DNA of 64,000 nucleotides from Saturnia japonica. Taxonomy: Eukaryota > Arthropoda > Insecta > Lepidoptera > Saturniidae. The stretch is from contig CM065304.1 in NCBI GenBank assembly GCA_033032175.1, positions 28,712,653 through 28,776,652 of the forward strand. The letters are read 5' to 3'. Shown here in pieces: positions 11,331 to 23,048 of this stretch. The notes beneath the pieces were generated by a model. The model made no database searches and was not told where the DNA came from. It saw nothing but the letters and a program-made list of their open reading frames with translations. Made by a program: the position numbers and the translations under genes. How positions within the stretch are numbered: position 1 is the stretch's first letter; each line of letters starts with the position of its first letter.

Positions 11331-12478
11331 AATTATAAAGAGCTGAAGCTTTCTTTCTTATGTACGAACCATTTGAGCACCATTCGCTCTCCCTCCCCAC
11401 ATGAAAATGCGCGTGCGGTACTTGATCATTATTTTGCTGCAGAGTTATTTTAAAACTGTTATATCTCCTAAGACATTAATTTAAATCAAATGGTGTAATG
11501 GCAATTGTGTTCAAAATTAAATACTTATGATGAGTAACATAATTATTTCGATAGGGATTAATACCATGTTTATAAATACACCTTTGCAAACAATGCATTA
11601 TTTTAGAACAAATTTTATGACTATAAAAAAGGTTATAGTTATGATTAGCCGACCTTAAAAGATAGACGTGTGCTATTGCAGACTTTTTTAGAACTTATTA
11701 AAAGAAACGATTCCGTCACACATGACTGTTACGTAACTTTAACCATTTACGCAGCGCACACAATGGAAGCTGTCAAAAGGAATAAATTTTCCCCGTTCTT
11801 GCAATAATTTACAGTTTTATATCAGAATGTACAGTCAATCGGGTCTGTGACTGCTCCTCAAATTCTTGGTTTCTAATAATTTTCGCATCTCGAGCTGTGC
11901 TAGAGCTACGCGCTAAAAAACATTTACGCTTGCGAGGCATATCTGAAGTTAAATATATAAATTAGTAATAAGAATAATAATAAACGAAATATCCCTAAGT
12001 TAAACGACTACCTACTTACTAAGTATGCACTAAACATCTGTATTTTACCCAATACAAACAAAAGCAAAAAATAATAAAAGACATATAAATAAATCGAATT
12101 CGTTGAAGCGCAAAATTTCATTATTCACATACCTACATGCGACAACGACGCATGTATTTATTATTCCCTATTGTATATTACTTTATTCTATGGGACGACA
12201 TTTGCCCTCACATTATCGAAGTTTTTATTTCTTTAATATTCAATGATTTTTCATGTAATTTGTTTGGTGCGCATATTCATTTTAATATATTTTACTCCTA
12301 AATATTATATGTAAACAATTACATTATATTTATACTACGTGCGACTTATAAACACAGAATATATACCTACATTTTCCATGAACGTTTATAAAGTATTTTA
12401 TACATCCATGACATTTACTATGAGTTTCGTTAAGTTTCCATCTAGTGACTTATTGAACTACTTATTGAATAAATAGCT

Positions 12479-13815
12479 GTCTAACAGTCACAAATGAAAT
12501 TGGCGTTTTGTACGGGAGGAATATAAAGTCATTTTTTTTTCTAGAAAATATATTTAATTAATAAGTATGCACCGTTGTTTTATCTATGCATGCCATCTCA
12601 TAGGTAGTTCATTGATTCCTTTACTAAAAACGCCATGGGGGCGAGAATCAATAAACTCTTTGAAGGCGTTTTGGACTGCTGCATCGGAGTTGAATTTTTT
12701 TTCTTGTAAGAAGTTGTCCAAATTCTGGAAAAAATGGTAATCTGATGGAGCAAGGTCCGGAGAGTACGGTGGATGTCGCAGACATTCCAATTGTAGCTCA
12801 TCTAACTTTGTAGTTGTTTGTTGTGCAGTGTGTGGTCTTGCGTTGTCGTGAAGCAGTAGTGGCCTAGATTGATTGACCAATCTCGGTTGTTTAGCAGCTA
12901 GTTCTTCCTTCATGGTTTGCAGTTGCTGACAATAGATATCTGCCGTAATTGTTTGGCCAGATTTTAGAAAGTTGTAGTGAACGACACCGGCGCTAGTCCA
13001 CCAAACACTCACAAGTAATTTTTTCTGAGTCAATTTTCGTTTAGGGCAGGATCTGGCTGGGTCTCCAGGGTTCAGCCATTGCGACGAGCGCTTCCGACCA
13101 TCGTACAGTATCCACTTTTCATAACAAGTAATGATTCGATTTAAAATCTCTTCATTATGGTGTCAGTTGAGAAAAGTAACACAGCAGTCGACGCGTGTTT
13201 GCAAGTTCGATTCACTCAATTCATGAGGTACCCATCGTACAATTTTTTTACTTTACCGATTTTTTCAAGTGGATTAATACAGTTTTATCACTTACTTCGA
13301 AGCCTGCAGCTATCTCTTTGTGCTTTGTGATGGATCCGCTTCCATCCTTCGAGCTGTTTCTGCAGCACTGGAGCCACGGTAGAACTCGTACTTGTAAATA
13401 TACCGATATTTCATGTTTTCCATTGTGCGGAAATAAACGACTGGTGTAGCTCGAACAAGCCTTAAATATTAGATGCGGGATGCGAGTAAAATATGGAACT
13501 CACTGCGTTAATATGGTGACTAGTGGCGTATGTAATTTTTCTCGACGATAGCTCTTCTTCAAACTAAGATATATGTGGTATGGGGTTATGAGGTGGTAGG
13601 TTTAGCGGGAAATATTGAAAGCCTTATAATTAACACGCGCTAACAGCGACGCCAAAGAAAAAAATAATGAGGAAAAACAAATGAATGACTGTTTTCAAAA
13701 CTCAAATGTACCAGCGAAATGAATTTATAAATTTCAATTTGGAATTCTAAACCAAAGAGGAGATATTTCAGATCAAAGTGATCAGTACGACAAAACGTAC
13801 TGAACGTACGAAGTA
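12479..13815 (-). pseudogene. Mariner (DD34D) element, decayed
   Basis: Transposase readable on the minus strand. An open part lies at 12584-13033 with [18 protein letters not shown] and [16 protein letters not shown] (second and third D, 34 residues apart). Upstream it continues in another frame, [20 protein letters not shown], where the first catalytic Asp of the usual CDEKW motif is Tyr. The N-terminal part is more decayed. The left end (gtctaacagtcacaaatgaa) resembles the TIRs of the 44-kb mariner; the right TIR is partly lost. Confidence 0.82.
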
Positions 13816-14024
13816 ATATTAACATTTTTTATAGCCCATTAATTGTGTAAATAGTTAGATTTCCCGTGTATTAAATTCCATCAAAATTGGTTAAGAATTA
13901 ATGAAATTTAAAAATTTTGAATATTCATTTTTTATGATTTTCAAAAGTGTTATTGAAAATTCTCATTACTTATCATTCATGGAACGACTTATACTTCCCG
14001 TGTTCATAATTGAATTAACGAAAT

Positions 14025-14060
<36 letters not shown>

Positions 14061-16744
14061 GTTATCCAAAATAATATTGAAATTTCATATACCCTATCAA
14101 CTGACCGATGATATAAGCATCCAGTGTACAAAATTTTATAAGAATCGGTCAAGCTGCTTTTTGAGTTAAATCCGGACATACAAACAGACAGACTGGCGGA
14201 CAAAAAAGAATTTAATGGCATATTCGTGATTAGTATCGTTAATTTTTCGCGTATCGGGATATTTTGGAAAAGTGTTAAAGTACAGACAGGACTACAGATT
14301 TATTAATATAGATAGCTTTATTTGTATAATACCAAAAAAAAAAAAACAAAAGAAAATCATAGTTGGGTTTATCGCTATGTGTATTGTGGTCGCAATCCTT
14401 ACCACCCCGTTATATTACTGCATATGCACCGGCTGATTTCGGAACACGACAAACCAAATCAAAATCATGGATGGGATTATCACTGTTTGTATGGTATTAT
14501 CAATATATGCCAATATGAATCCAACACATTAACCATCCCAATAAAACTTCAAAAATAATTAAAATCATATTTTATTGTACCGGCCTAAAGGAAGGTTTTT
14601 TGAAAAACGTGAAACCCCTTTTATTCCTTTCTAACCAAAAGCATACAAATATGAATGTGTTCTTCATACAAACTTTCACCAAAGTTTTATGGTAAAATTT
14701 AATTATACCTAATTTAGTACTGTATGGTAAATTCATGCTTTTCTTTGATGTAAAGTATCAATAAAATATTTTTAATAATGGTAGTATATCAATATTTTCT
14801 TTCAAATATAATTTTATTTAACTTTGTTCATTTGTGTAATATTATTCGCGGTTATTTCTAAAGGCCAGTGTACAAAATATAATCGCTTCACTACAAACAT
14901 ACTATTCTAATTATTATAAGATTGATATTACTCATATGAAGTTGATGAAATTATGTTTTATTTAGGTGGAGTGGCACCCTTATTACTCTGAAAAGTGATT
15001 ATATAAACTTTGTAAGGAGAACGACATATTAATCCAGGCGGATTCTACACTGGAATGCGCACGGGCCACTAATATGCTCAAGGATCTTGTATTGTGGAAA
15101 TCGCAAAAAGGCTCGAATTGAAACTATCAGAAGTAATAATTGGTTGGTCACTGAAGCGGGATGTAGCTGTTATACCATTATTAGTTAGTCATTTGCGTAT
15201 GTATTTTCCAATAATATTGTTTAATTTGATTATTTATTATAATATTCCATATTAACATTTACCTAAAATAACTTAATTTTTGGTTTGGGTATTGGGTAAA
15301 TTTTCTCTAGTGTATTCTTGTCTTGTACACACGCTTTATAGTAGTTATGTTTAAACAATTATTAAAGGTACAGTTCACAGTGAGTAAAACATCCGGTTAA
15401 AATACATTGTAATTTTGTAGCTACGCAGCTACGTGCAAGTTCAATTACTGTTTAAAACTATCTTATTATTTAACCAGATGTTTATGTTTTTGTGGATGAA
15501 GCAGGATTGTTCAATATAAGTAATTACACAGGTCGATTACCTCGCCTCTTATCATTTAAAAAGAAGATTGGTAAAAAGTAGGCTCTAAGCATAAAACAAT
15601 GCATCAATGAAATAATTAAATATTAACATTTATTATATATTTAACTATTAACTTCAATATTGTTAATACTATTTAATAGATATGGTCTGATGTGCAATTT
15701 TGTAAAATTTCTTAAAAGATAATAATTTTGATAATGGTAAGTGTTTATAGATTTTTAATGAAAATGCCAAATGTTCAATTATAGTAGAAAAGTAGTAAAA
15801 TATATTTATGTAAGAGTAAGTTATAAACATATATATATATATATATTCGAAGGTTATTGATTTTATATAGCAGGTAATGTTTAAATTGTCCTAAATAGGT
15901 ACTTTAATAAAATAACAGCCAATTATTTTTACATGTGAACATACTATTATTATTTTTTTATAATTAGTTGATACTTAACTTTGCCTATATAGTTACCGGA
16001 GATGAAGATCCGCCTAGTAGTAGATGATGTAGGTATGTAGCGTAAATTTTCTATTTATTAATTTTAATTGTTGATGAAGTACACTGTCAATTATTTTTGT
16101 GAGTAATAAAAACGCTGTTAATGTGTTCCCTAAAATAACATAGCATATTTTATTACTATTGAATGAAGTATTACTAAATAAATGTATTTGAGAATGTTAT
16201 AATTAAAAAAAACACTGAAAAGTGGTTATAAAATGGTGAAAATGTTAATTGAAAGATATGTGTTTTATGTTTTTGAGTAAATTTATTAAAATTATTGTTT
16301 TTTTTTACGCACCGTACCTCCCCATTTATTATAACACCATTGTTTAGAGACTATGAGGTCGGTTATTTTTTAGCTGGTTACTGACTCTGCAAATAGGTAC
16401 ATCTTCTTTTTACATATTTACACATTTACGTAACACGAGGTTTTGTAATTATTGGTACGCTTATTGCAATCCAATAACGATCGGTGATCTATTAAATCGA
16501 TCCACAATCTATTAAAGAGAGCCGAATCGGACGACAGGAAAACCAAAATTTTAGATTCTGTAGTATATAAGTTTTATAATATATAAGGGGAATAAATTAG
16601 TAGGTGGGCGTGGTTTCGTAAATTACTAATTATATTATTTCATTTACTAAGTTTACGAAATAATTTTTTAAATCAATACACAAGAAATTATTTGATATTT
16701 TTAATGAAATTACTTTTGACTGAAACTAGAAGAGATTATTAATA
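13816..16744. other. No gene recognised
   Basis: AT-rich sequence without coding frames. Includes a (TA)n microsatellite at 14,028-14,058, a single degenerate inverted unit of the 134-bp satellite at about 14,364-14,480, a second short (AT)n run near 15,829-15,846 and a decayed, possibly repeat-derived piece near 15,020-15,200. Confidence 0.5.
14028..14058. repeat. (TA)n microsatellite
   Basis: About 15 uninterrupted TA units. Confidence 0.9.
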
Positions 16745-16912
16745 CAGTGTAAACTCTTTATAACGATAAACTCCCTATAACGTTTAGTGAGCCCAACTTG
16801 GTTGGTTTGCGTTAAAACCCACATATTGAAACTTCACTCCATATAACGATAACTCTCTATAACGACAAAAAATGCTTAGTCCCTTGAGTTTCGTTATAAG
16901 GAGTTTACACGG
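16745..16912. mobile_element. MITE with CAGTGTAAACTC termini (pogo/Tigger-like), copy 1
   Basis: 168 bp. Starts cagtgtaaactctttataac and ends with the near-perfect inverse (gttataaggagtttacacgg), with TA on both sides. The internal part is also largely palindromic around ctataacg motifs. The same ends occur at 63,069-63,440. CAGT-type ends with TA duplications suit the pogo/Tigger branch; that assignment is inferred. Confidence 0.8.
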
Positions 16913-17034
16913 TATTAATAAAGTATATTTCACTCAAATTTTTTTTAATATGATCAAATGTTTAGTTCTTAAAATAAAGTGTTTATGAATTTTTGGCGGG
17001 ATATTGAAGTGACAAGTTGTGGATTTTATTTTGA

Positions 17035-17185
17035 GTATCTTAGGTTTTTAACCCTACTATGGTGTAATATTGCTGGCATGTTTCGTGATATAGTTTGGTT
17101 GTTCTTGTTGCGCATAAGTGAAGTGGAGGGTAAATATAAACTGGAAAACATGCATTTTGAGATGTTACGAAAACGACTTGAGGTA
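17035..17185 (+). repeat. Dispersed repeat pair member (with 4,675-4,805)
   Basis: See 4,675-4,805. A 69-codon open frame overlaps it but is not kept in the other copy. Confidence 0.5.
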
Positions 17186-17285
17186 TAAAGATGATATTAA
17201 TATCATATACTAAGGTCTCATATAATTGCTATAAAAAAAGTTTCTAGGTGAAAGCATTAAAAAATTGATTATCAAAACCTTTAAG

Positions 17286-18673
17286 GTCTGAGTCAAACAG
17301 CGGACGAGGCGTGACAGTAACGCGACGCTGGCGGGACGTGAGTTGTAATATCCAGGATGGGTCAGAAAGGCTTACGATTTTAAAAACATTCTTGCGTTTG
17401 AACCTTATGAGCGGGGACTGCACGGATGATGGTTCTCGGAAATTTAGTCACGATGGATCGCTTCACCGGAGCGCAGCGTGCATTCTGCGTTAAACAATAT
17501 TATAAAAATGGCGATTCGTGCGCTATTGTTCGACGTTTATTTCGGCGGGAGTTTGGATTACATGACGTAAATCAGTATCCGAAGAAAAGTGTGATTCGAT
17601 CGTGGGCCAGAAAGATCGAAGCTACTGGTTCGACTATAAAACAGAAGTCTGCGGGACGCCCAAGGTCAACAAGAACGGAAGACACAATTGAACAAGTTAG
17701 AGCTTCAGTTCAACGTAATCCTGAACTATCGACTCGCAAGCGATCAACTGAACTTGTGGTATCCAGAACATCTTTGCGTCGCATTTTGTTGAAAGATCTG
17801 AATTTGCACCCGTATAAAATTCAACTTGTACAGGAATTACTGCCAAATGACCCAATTTTACGAGCTTTTGTTGAAACAATGTTGGATCGCTTTCAGAGTT
17901 TCAACAATATTCTGTTCTCTGACGAAGCCCATTTTCACTTAAATGGGCATGTCAATGAACAGAATTGCCGTTACTGGGCTTCAGAGAACCCACGTGCAAA
18001 ACATCAAAAGCCTCTGCATTCGCTGAAAGTAACCGTTTGAGCGGCCATATCAACACACGGAATTATCGGACCCTATTTATTTGACAATCAACAAAGGCAA
18101 TCTGTCCCTGTAAATTGCGATCGATACATAGCCATGTTAAGAGATTTTTTCTTTCCGCAACTGCAACAATGTTAAGTCTATAATCGTGCGACATGCTATA
18201 CATGTAATGCTTCGTGGGCGGCCGTACACGAGATGTTTTCTTGGAAACTGATATCGCACCGAGGTGACATTGCATGGCCGGCTAGAAGTCCGGATCTAAC
18301 GCCACCGAACTTTTTCATGTGGGGATACCTGAAAAGTAGTCTACTCCAATAACCCAGCCACGATTAACCAGTTGAAGATAAATATCCGAGAAGAAATGGC
18401 AGCTATTCCTCGCGCAATGTGTCATCGAGTTTTTACCAATTTGGGGTTCAGATTCGACGAATGTTTGCACGGGATGGTGCACACTGGATGATGTAATTTT
18501 TAAGAAATAAATTTCCCAGATGTCTATTTTCATTGAAATAAAGATGTGTATATGTGTAGAATTTTTTAAAATATTTTTTTAAAAATCGCAAATCTTTCTG
18601 TCCCATCCTGTATTAATTAATTTAGAATATGTCACATAGAGACGCATTCGGCCGTCCGCTGTTTGACCAGACT
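17286..18673. mobile_element. Inverted-repeat element hosting a nested mariner relative
   Basis: The outer ends read gtctgagtcaaacagcggac (left) and, inverted, gtctggtcaaacagcggacg (right), a TIR of about 21 bp with one gap. Only about 60 bp of outer element remains on each side of the inner insertion. No transposase of its own and no clear target duplication. The superfamily is not identified. Confidence 0.65.
17351..18610 (+). pseudogene. DD41D-like Tc1/mariner relative, decayed, nested
   Basis: The ends (caggatgggtcagaaaggct left; caggatgggacagaaagatt inverted right) are followed by TA. The transposase reads from 17,426: MDRFTGAQRAFCVKQYYKNG, an intact HTH with ELSTRKRSTEL and DLNLHPYKIQLVQEL, then NILFSDEAHFHLNGHVNEQN. 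After codon 204 a stop interrupts; further frameshifts follow, the WFQQDGA block is missing and the third acidic position reads PPNFF (Asp to Asn). Related to, but clearly a different family from, the 2.7- and 7.9-kb copies. Confidence 0.82.
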
Positions 18674-18979
18674 TGTAGAGTACTTGCTGTAGGCGCAGTC
18701 TTGAAATTTGTCACGAAAGGGGACTTTTAACAAAAGTTAAGCAATATATTCGAAAATAGTGAATTGTAAACCAGTGTGAAATTATAATACAACAAAATTA
18801 TATTCAGTTTAATTTTCCTCTCGAGACAAACGTCGGGATTAAAGTTATATAAATAACGATGTTCCTACTGTAGGTAATCAGTAGGTACGGAACACTAAGG
18901 GCGTGAGTTCTACCTGCTACTTGTGTCCAAATTTTTTCTAGTTGCCGTTGCCCGAATTTGTAATTTATTATGAAAACAT

Positions 18980-20151
18980 TAAGAAATTATACATATAATC
19001 AACCAAAGTATGTAACATTATTATCGATGCTCTTTCGCCATTTTATAGGTAGTTCATTGATTCTGTTGCTGAAAAAATTGTAAGAGCGAGAATCAATAAA
19101 ATGTTTAAAGGCGGTTTGTACGGCCTCATCGGAATTGAATTTTTTCCCTAGAAGAAATTGTCCAAATTCCGAAAAAAAGTCATAATCTGTTGGAGCAATG
19201 TCCCGGGAGTATGGTGGGTGTCGAATACATTACAACCGCAGTTCCTCTAATTTAGCGACCGTCTGTCGTGAACTATGGAGTCTAGCGTTGTCCTGAAGCA
19301 GCAGTGGGCTAGAGAGATTGACCAGTCTCAGTTGTTTAACGGCTAGCTTTTCCATCATGGTTTGTAATTGTTGACAAAACAGTTTTACCGTTATCGTCTG
19401 GCCAGATCTTAGGAAGCTGTAGTGTATGACAACAGTACTGGTCCAACAAACACTCACCAATACCTTTTTCTGAGTCAACTTTCGCATGGAACAGGTTTTA
19501 GCCGGTACTCCTGGGTTCAACCACTGTGATGAGTGTTTCCGATTGTCGTAAAGGATCCATTTTTCATCAAAAGTAACAATACGATTCAAAATTCCCTCGT
19601 TATTGGGTCGGTTGAGTAATGTAATGCAGCACTCAATGCGTGTTTGTTGGTGTTCTTCAGTCAATTCTTGCGATACCTATTTCTCGAGCTTTTTTCACTT
19701 TTCCAATTTGTATCAAGTGGATTAAAATTGTCTTATCACACAAACCGAAGTCTGCCGCTAACTCTGACGTAGTCCGCTTAATTTGTCAATATCAACTAGG
19801 GTCTGCGGTCGTCCACGTGGTTTGTTTCGTAGGTCAAAATTTCCAGTGGATGCAAAAACGAACCGTGCTTTTTTTACAGTAGCTTCACCATACACATCAT
19901 TAATCCTTTAAGCTGTTTCTGCAGCTCAGATGCCACGGTGGAACTCGTATTCGTAAATAACGTAATATTTCAAGTTTTCCATTGTGATATGAACGAGGTC
20001 AAAGAAAATCAAATGGCGCGAAAAAAAATGAATAACTAAATTCGAAACACAAATACACAAGCCGAAATTTGAATTTGGAATTCTTAACCGGACGCCAGAT
20101 ATTTGAGTTCAAAGTGAACAGATCAACAAAACGCCATTTCATATGTAAGGA
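18980..20151 (-). pseudogene. Mariner (DD34D) element, decayed, second copy
   Basis: Minus-strand frame 19230-19664 reads EGILNRIVTFDEKWILYDNR (first D kept), LLLQDNARLHSSRQTVAKL (second D), then a nonsense codon. Beyond it HPPYSRDIAPTDYDFF and the C-terminus are readable. The N-terminal part to ~19,985 is full of stops. A mariner TIR remains only on the right (aaaacgccatttcatatgta inverted, near 20,126-20,150); the left end is lost. Same family as the 12.5-kb copy. Confidence 0.78.
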
Positions 20152-20217
20152 CCTAATATATTTTTTGTATACGTATTTGGTATGAGGTTGATTGTTGGTT
20201 AAAATCAAATATAATAA

Positions 20218-20907
20218 GGCGCAAAACACACAGAGAACGGGTGCGGGTCGGTTCGTGTTTTTGACGAGCCGCAATGCTTTATGTGTTCACACATAATGCG
20301 GGTCGAAAGCAGTGTGGCGCGGGCGTATGCAGTGTGGCTGTTGTGGACGGCTCCGCAGTGGTTGCTGGGAGAGACACTATCATTGAAAATGTGGAAGGAT
20401 GCGGACACAGACGAGGAGTTATTATTTCTCCTTCTTTTAAAAAATAGAGCACGAAAAAGGAAAAGGACTTGGGTTCACGACATTAATAAAAAAATACTAG
20501 AATTTGGAGAATATCATCGCCTTTGCAGATAACTTACAAACGTACGAAGATCGCTTTTACAAGTATCAATTATGTTTCCGTACACATTCGATAATGCGTT
20601 CATTTAATATCCATGGTGAAATGCGAACAAATTTTGTAAATAATTACAACAACTCGATGACAAAAACACAACACGCGCTGCTCACGACCCGCACACGCTC
20701 TCTGTGTGAATGCCTATATGTAAGAACGTTTATTACGACAAATGTAACGACGTAGTCCGCTCCCGACCCGCGCTCTGCCTGTAGTGGCGCTCCACCCGCA
20801 ATCGCGTTTCGTGTGTTGTCGTCTATTTAAATAGTGGTTAATAGACCCGCTGCACTGCCGACCCGATCCGCGCCCGACCCGCACCCGTTCTCTGTGTGTT
20901 TTGCGCT
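20218..20907 (+). mobile_element. PIF/Harbinger-type non-autonomous derivative, 690 bp
   Basis: TIRs of about 34 bp ((G/A)GCGCAAAACACACAGAGAA and onward) are flanked by TAA on both sides, matching the 3-bp TWA preference of PIF/Harbinger. Subterminal gacccgc motifs are repeated. Inside is a piece of HARBI1-type transposase N-terminus: RKRTWVHDINKKILEFGEYH at about 20,455-20,520, then NLQTYEDRFYKY in a shifted frame. The DDE catalytic part is missing, so any movement would depend on an enzyme from elsewhere. Confidence 0.85.
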
Positions 20908-21275
20908 TAACACCAGGCTATATGAGTGAATGAATGAATGAGATGAAATAATGAATAAGAAAATTGAGTGCGTGTTAGAAAGGCAAGAAAGGTAATCACG
21001 GCGCATAGGCGACTTCAAAAGTCGAGAAACATTCTAATTTTTTACGCATTTTTTCCTCACGCAGTCTTCCTTCACCGTCGGTCGACAGTGTTGTCAACTC
21101 AAATTAGTAAGTTTAAGCAAATTTCGTTAAATACTGCCGCCGTCCATCGAAACAATATTCCGTCGGCGTAAACCACTCGATTACTATATACTTTCATACA
21201 CATTTTTAAATTTATGAACGATCGTAATAGGGTTTGTAAAACTGAATTTAGCAAAGGCTCTTATTCCGAAAATCT

Positions 21276-23048
21276 TTTATTTTTATTTTTACACAAGAAC
21301 TTTTAATATCTCTTAAATGATTTGTTAAACTATGCCATTAGAACTAAATTTTAAACGAAACTAAACGATATACTTATTTTAAAATGCCGAAAATATAAAC
21401 TGTAAATAACATAGTGAAATATTTACACAACAAAATAAAGTTAAGTAGAGTAATATAATAAAATATGATAGTTATGAAATAACAACTATTATGTGACCTT
21501 AAAATAAATTTTAACATGTAACTGTAAATTAAAGCTAACAAGCTTCAAAGCGTCTCTCCAATAACAGCTATTACTTTTTACATAAATTATAATGAATAGT
21601 CTAATGGCAGCAGTAGATGTAAAGACCGCCAAATAACATCAATGATACAATGTGCACAATTTTTGATAACACTGCATATTATTATAATTGACGGCATGCT
21701 TTCACTTAAACCCTGAGCAGAACCGTTTTTGTTCTCTACATTAAAAAAACTATATATTATATGCTCAGAAATATATAAAAAAAACTGTTGACATTTATCT
21801 TAATTTAATTTAGGTAATGTTTCTACACAGTGATTTCACATTAAAATATATAGGATATTATAGAATTTTCAAAGGACACAATTTAAAATCTGACACCGAT
21901 ATACGGAAAACCAGTAAGATTACAGTAATACGTAATACTTATTTTTATCTTGTCATTTAACTACATCGATTTTTAATAATGGGAATTACACTAGATATCG
22001 TTATATATAAATGTAAAGACTGTTAGAGTTTGAATTTAGGTACATAAATCTGGATACCGTAGCGTATGCACCCATTGAAAAAAATAGGCTAAAAAACTTG
22101 CAATGAAATGTAGCAGCTATAAACATCTTCATAGTGCAAGCTGTACATAAAATAAAACTTTCATCATTGAGCAAAAACATTGCACGAGCATCTGTGAGAA
22201 AGGTACAATATAACTCTTAGTTAATAATAAAGTTATATGATATTGTTATATTACGATTATGTCGCGATAAACAAGATTTTTCTTTAAATTCTACGCCATT
22301 TCAGAAACAAAACGAATATTCTTTGTTTTCATGCAGTCTTAAATTATTTTATAGGAATTAGTACCGAGAGGTTAATATTGAGGTCTGCGCGCGCATCATA
22401 TGTAGCGGAAGTACGAAATCATGGAGTTAACCGTCAGTGATAACAAAGTGAATTCAATTTACTGTTATTTTTTGTTAATGTTGTTTAAATAAACATCAAT
22501 TAATGAAAAATTTATACACCGATAAAGTATTTTTACTCTATAAGAAAAACGGTAAATGAATTTATATTATCATGATTAATGATTAACTTCGGCTGTTGTT
22601 GGCGCGCGAATGTAACTTCTTACGTGTTTACTTATTATATACATGTACTTTTTTTAACAATAATATAATTTAATATACATAGAATAATTATATAATAAAG
22701 AGCTACCACGCACTTGGTGAAATACAAATGGAAGAATACAACGCCCTCTCTCAGATACTGTGCATCGTCAAATACTGATGATGAAAAATATATTGTTAAA
22801 ATATTTAAAAACATAATAAAACTTTAGCAATCTCAGTTTAGTCGCATAATATACGGTTTTGTAAAAGAGAACTTATGTCAACAATCACAGGCTCTGGTGA
22901 ATACCATCATAATTATAATCAAAATATTTCATTGTTTTCTAAATATACACTTGTTCCTTGATTCTACAAACTTTATAAATTACAATTTACTAAAAGAGTT
23001 ATCCGCTGAACATTATACAAGGTAGTAGCTATTCTATCAACATAATAT
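21276..23048 (-). other. Probable 3' UTR of the CECR2-like gene
   Basis: AT-rich stretch after the stop codon with no open frame on either strand. Two overlapping AATAAA hexamers on the minus strand at 21276-21287 could mark the distal polyadenylation signal. No nearer perfect hexamer was noticed. The extent is inferred only. Confidence 0.35.
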
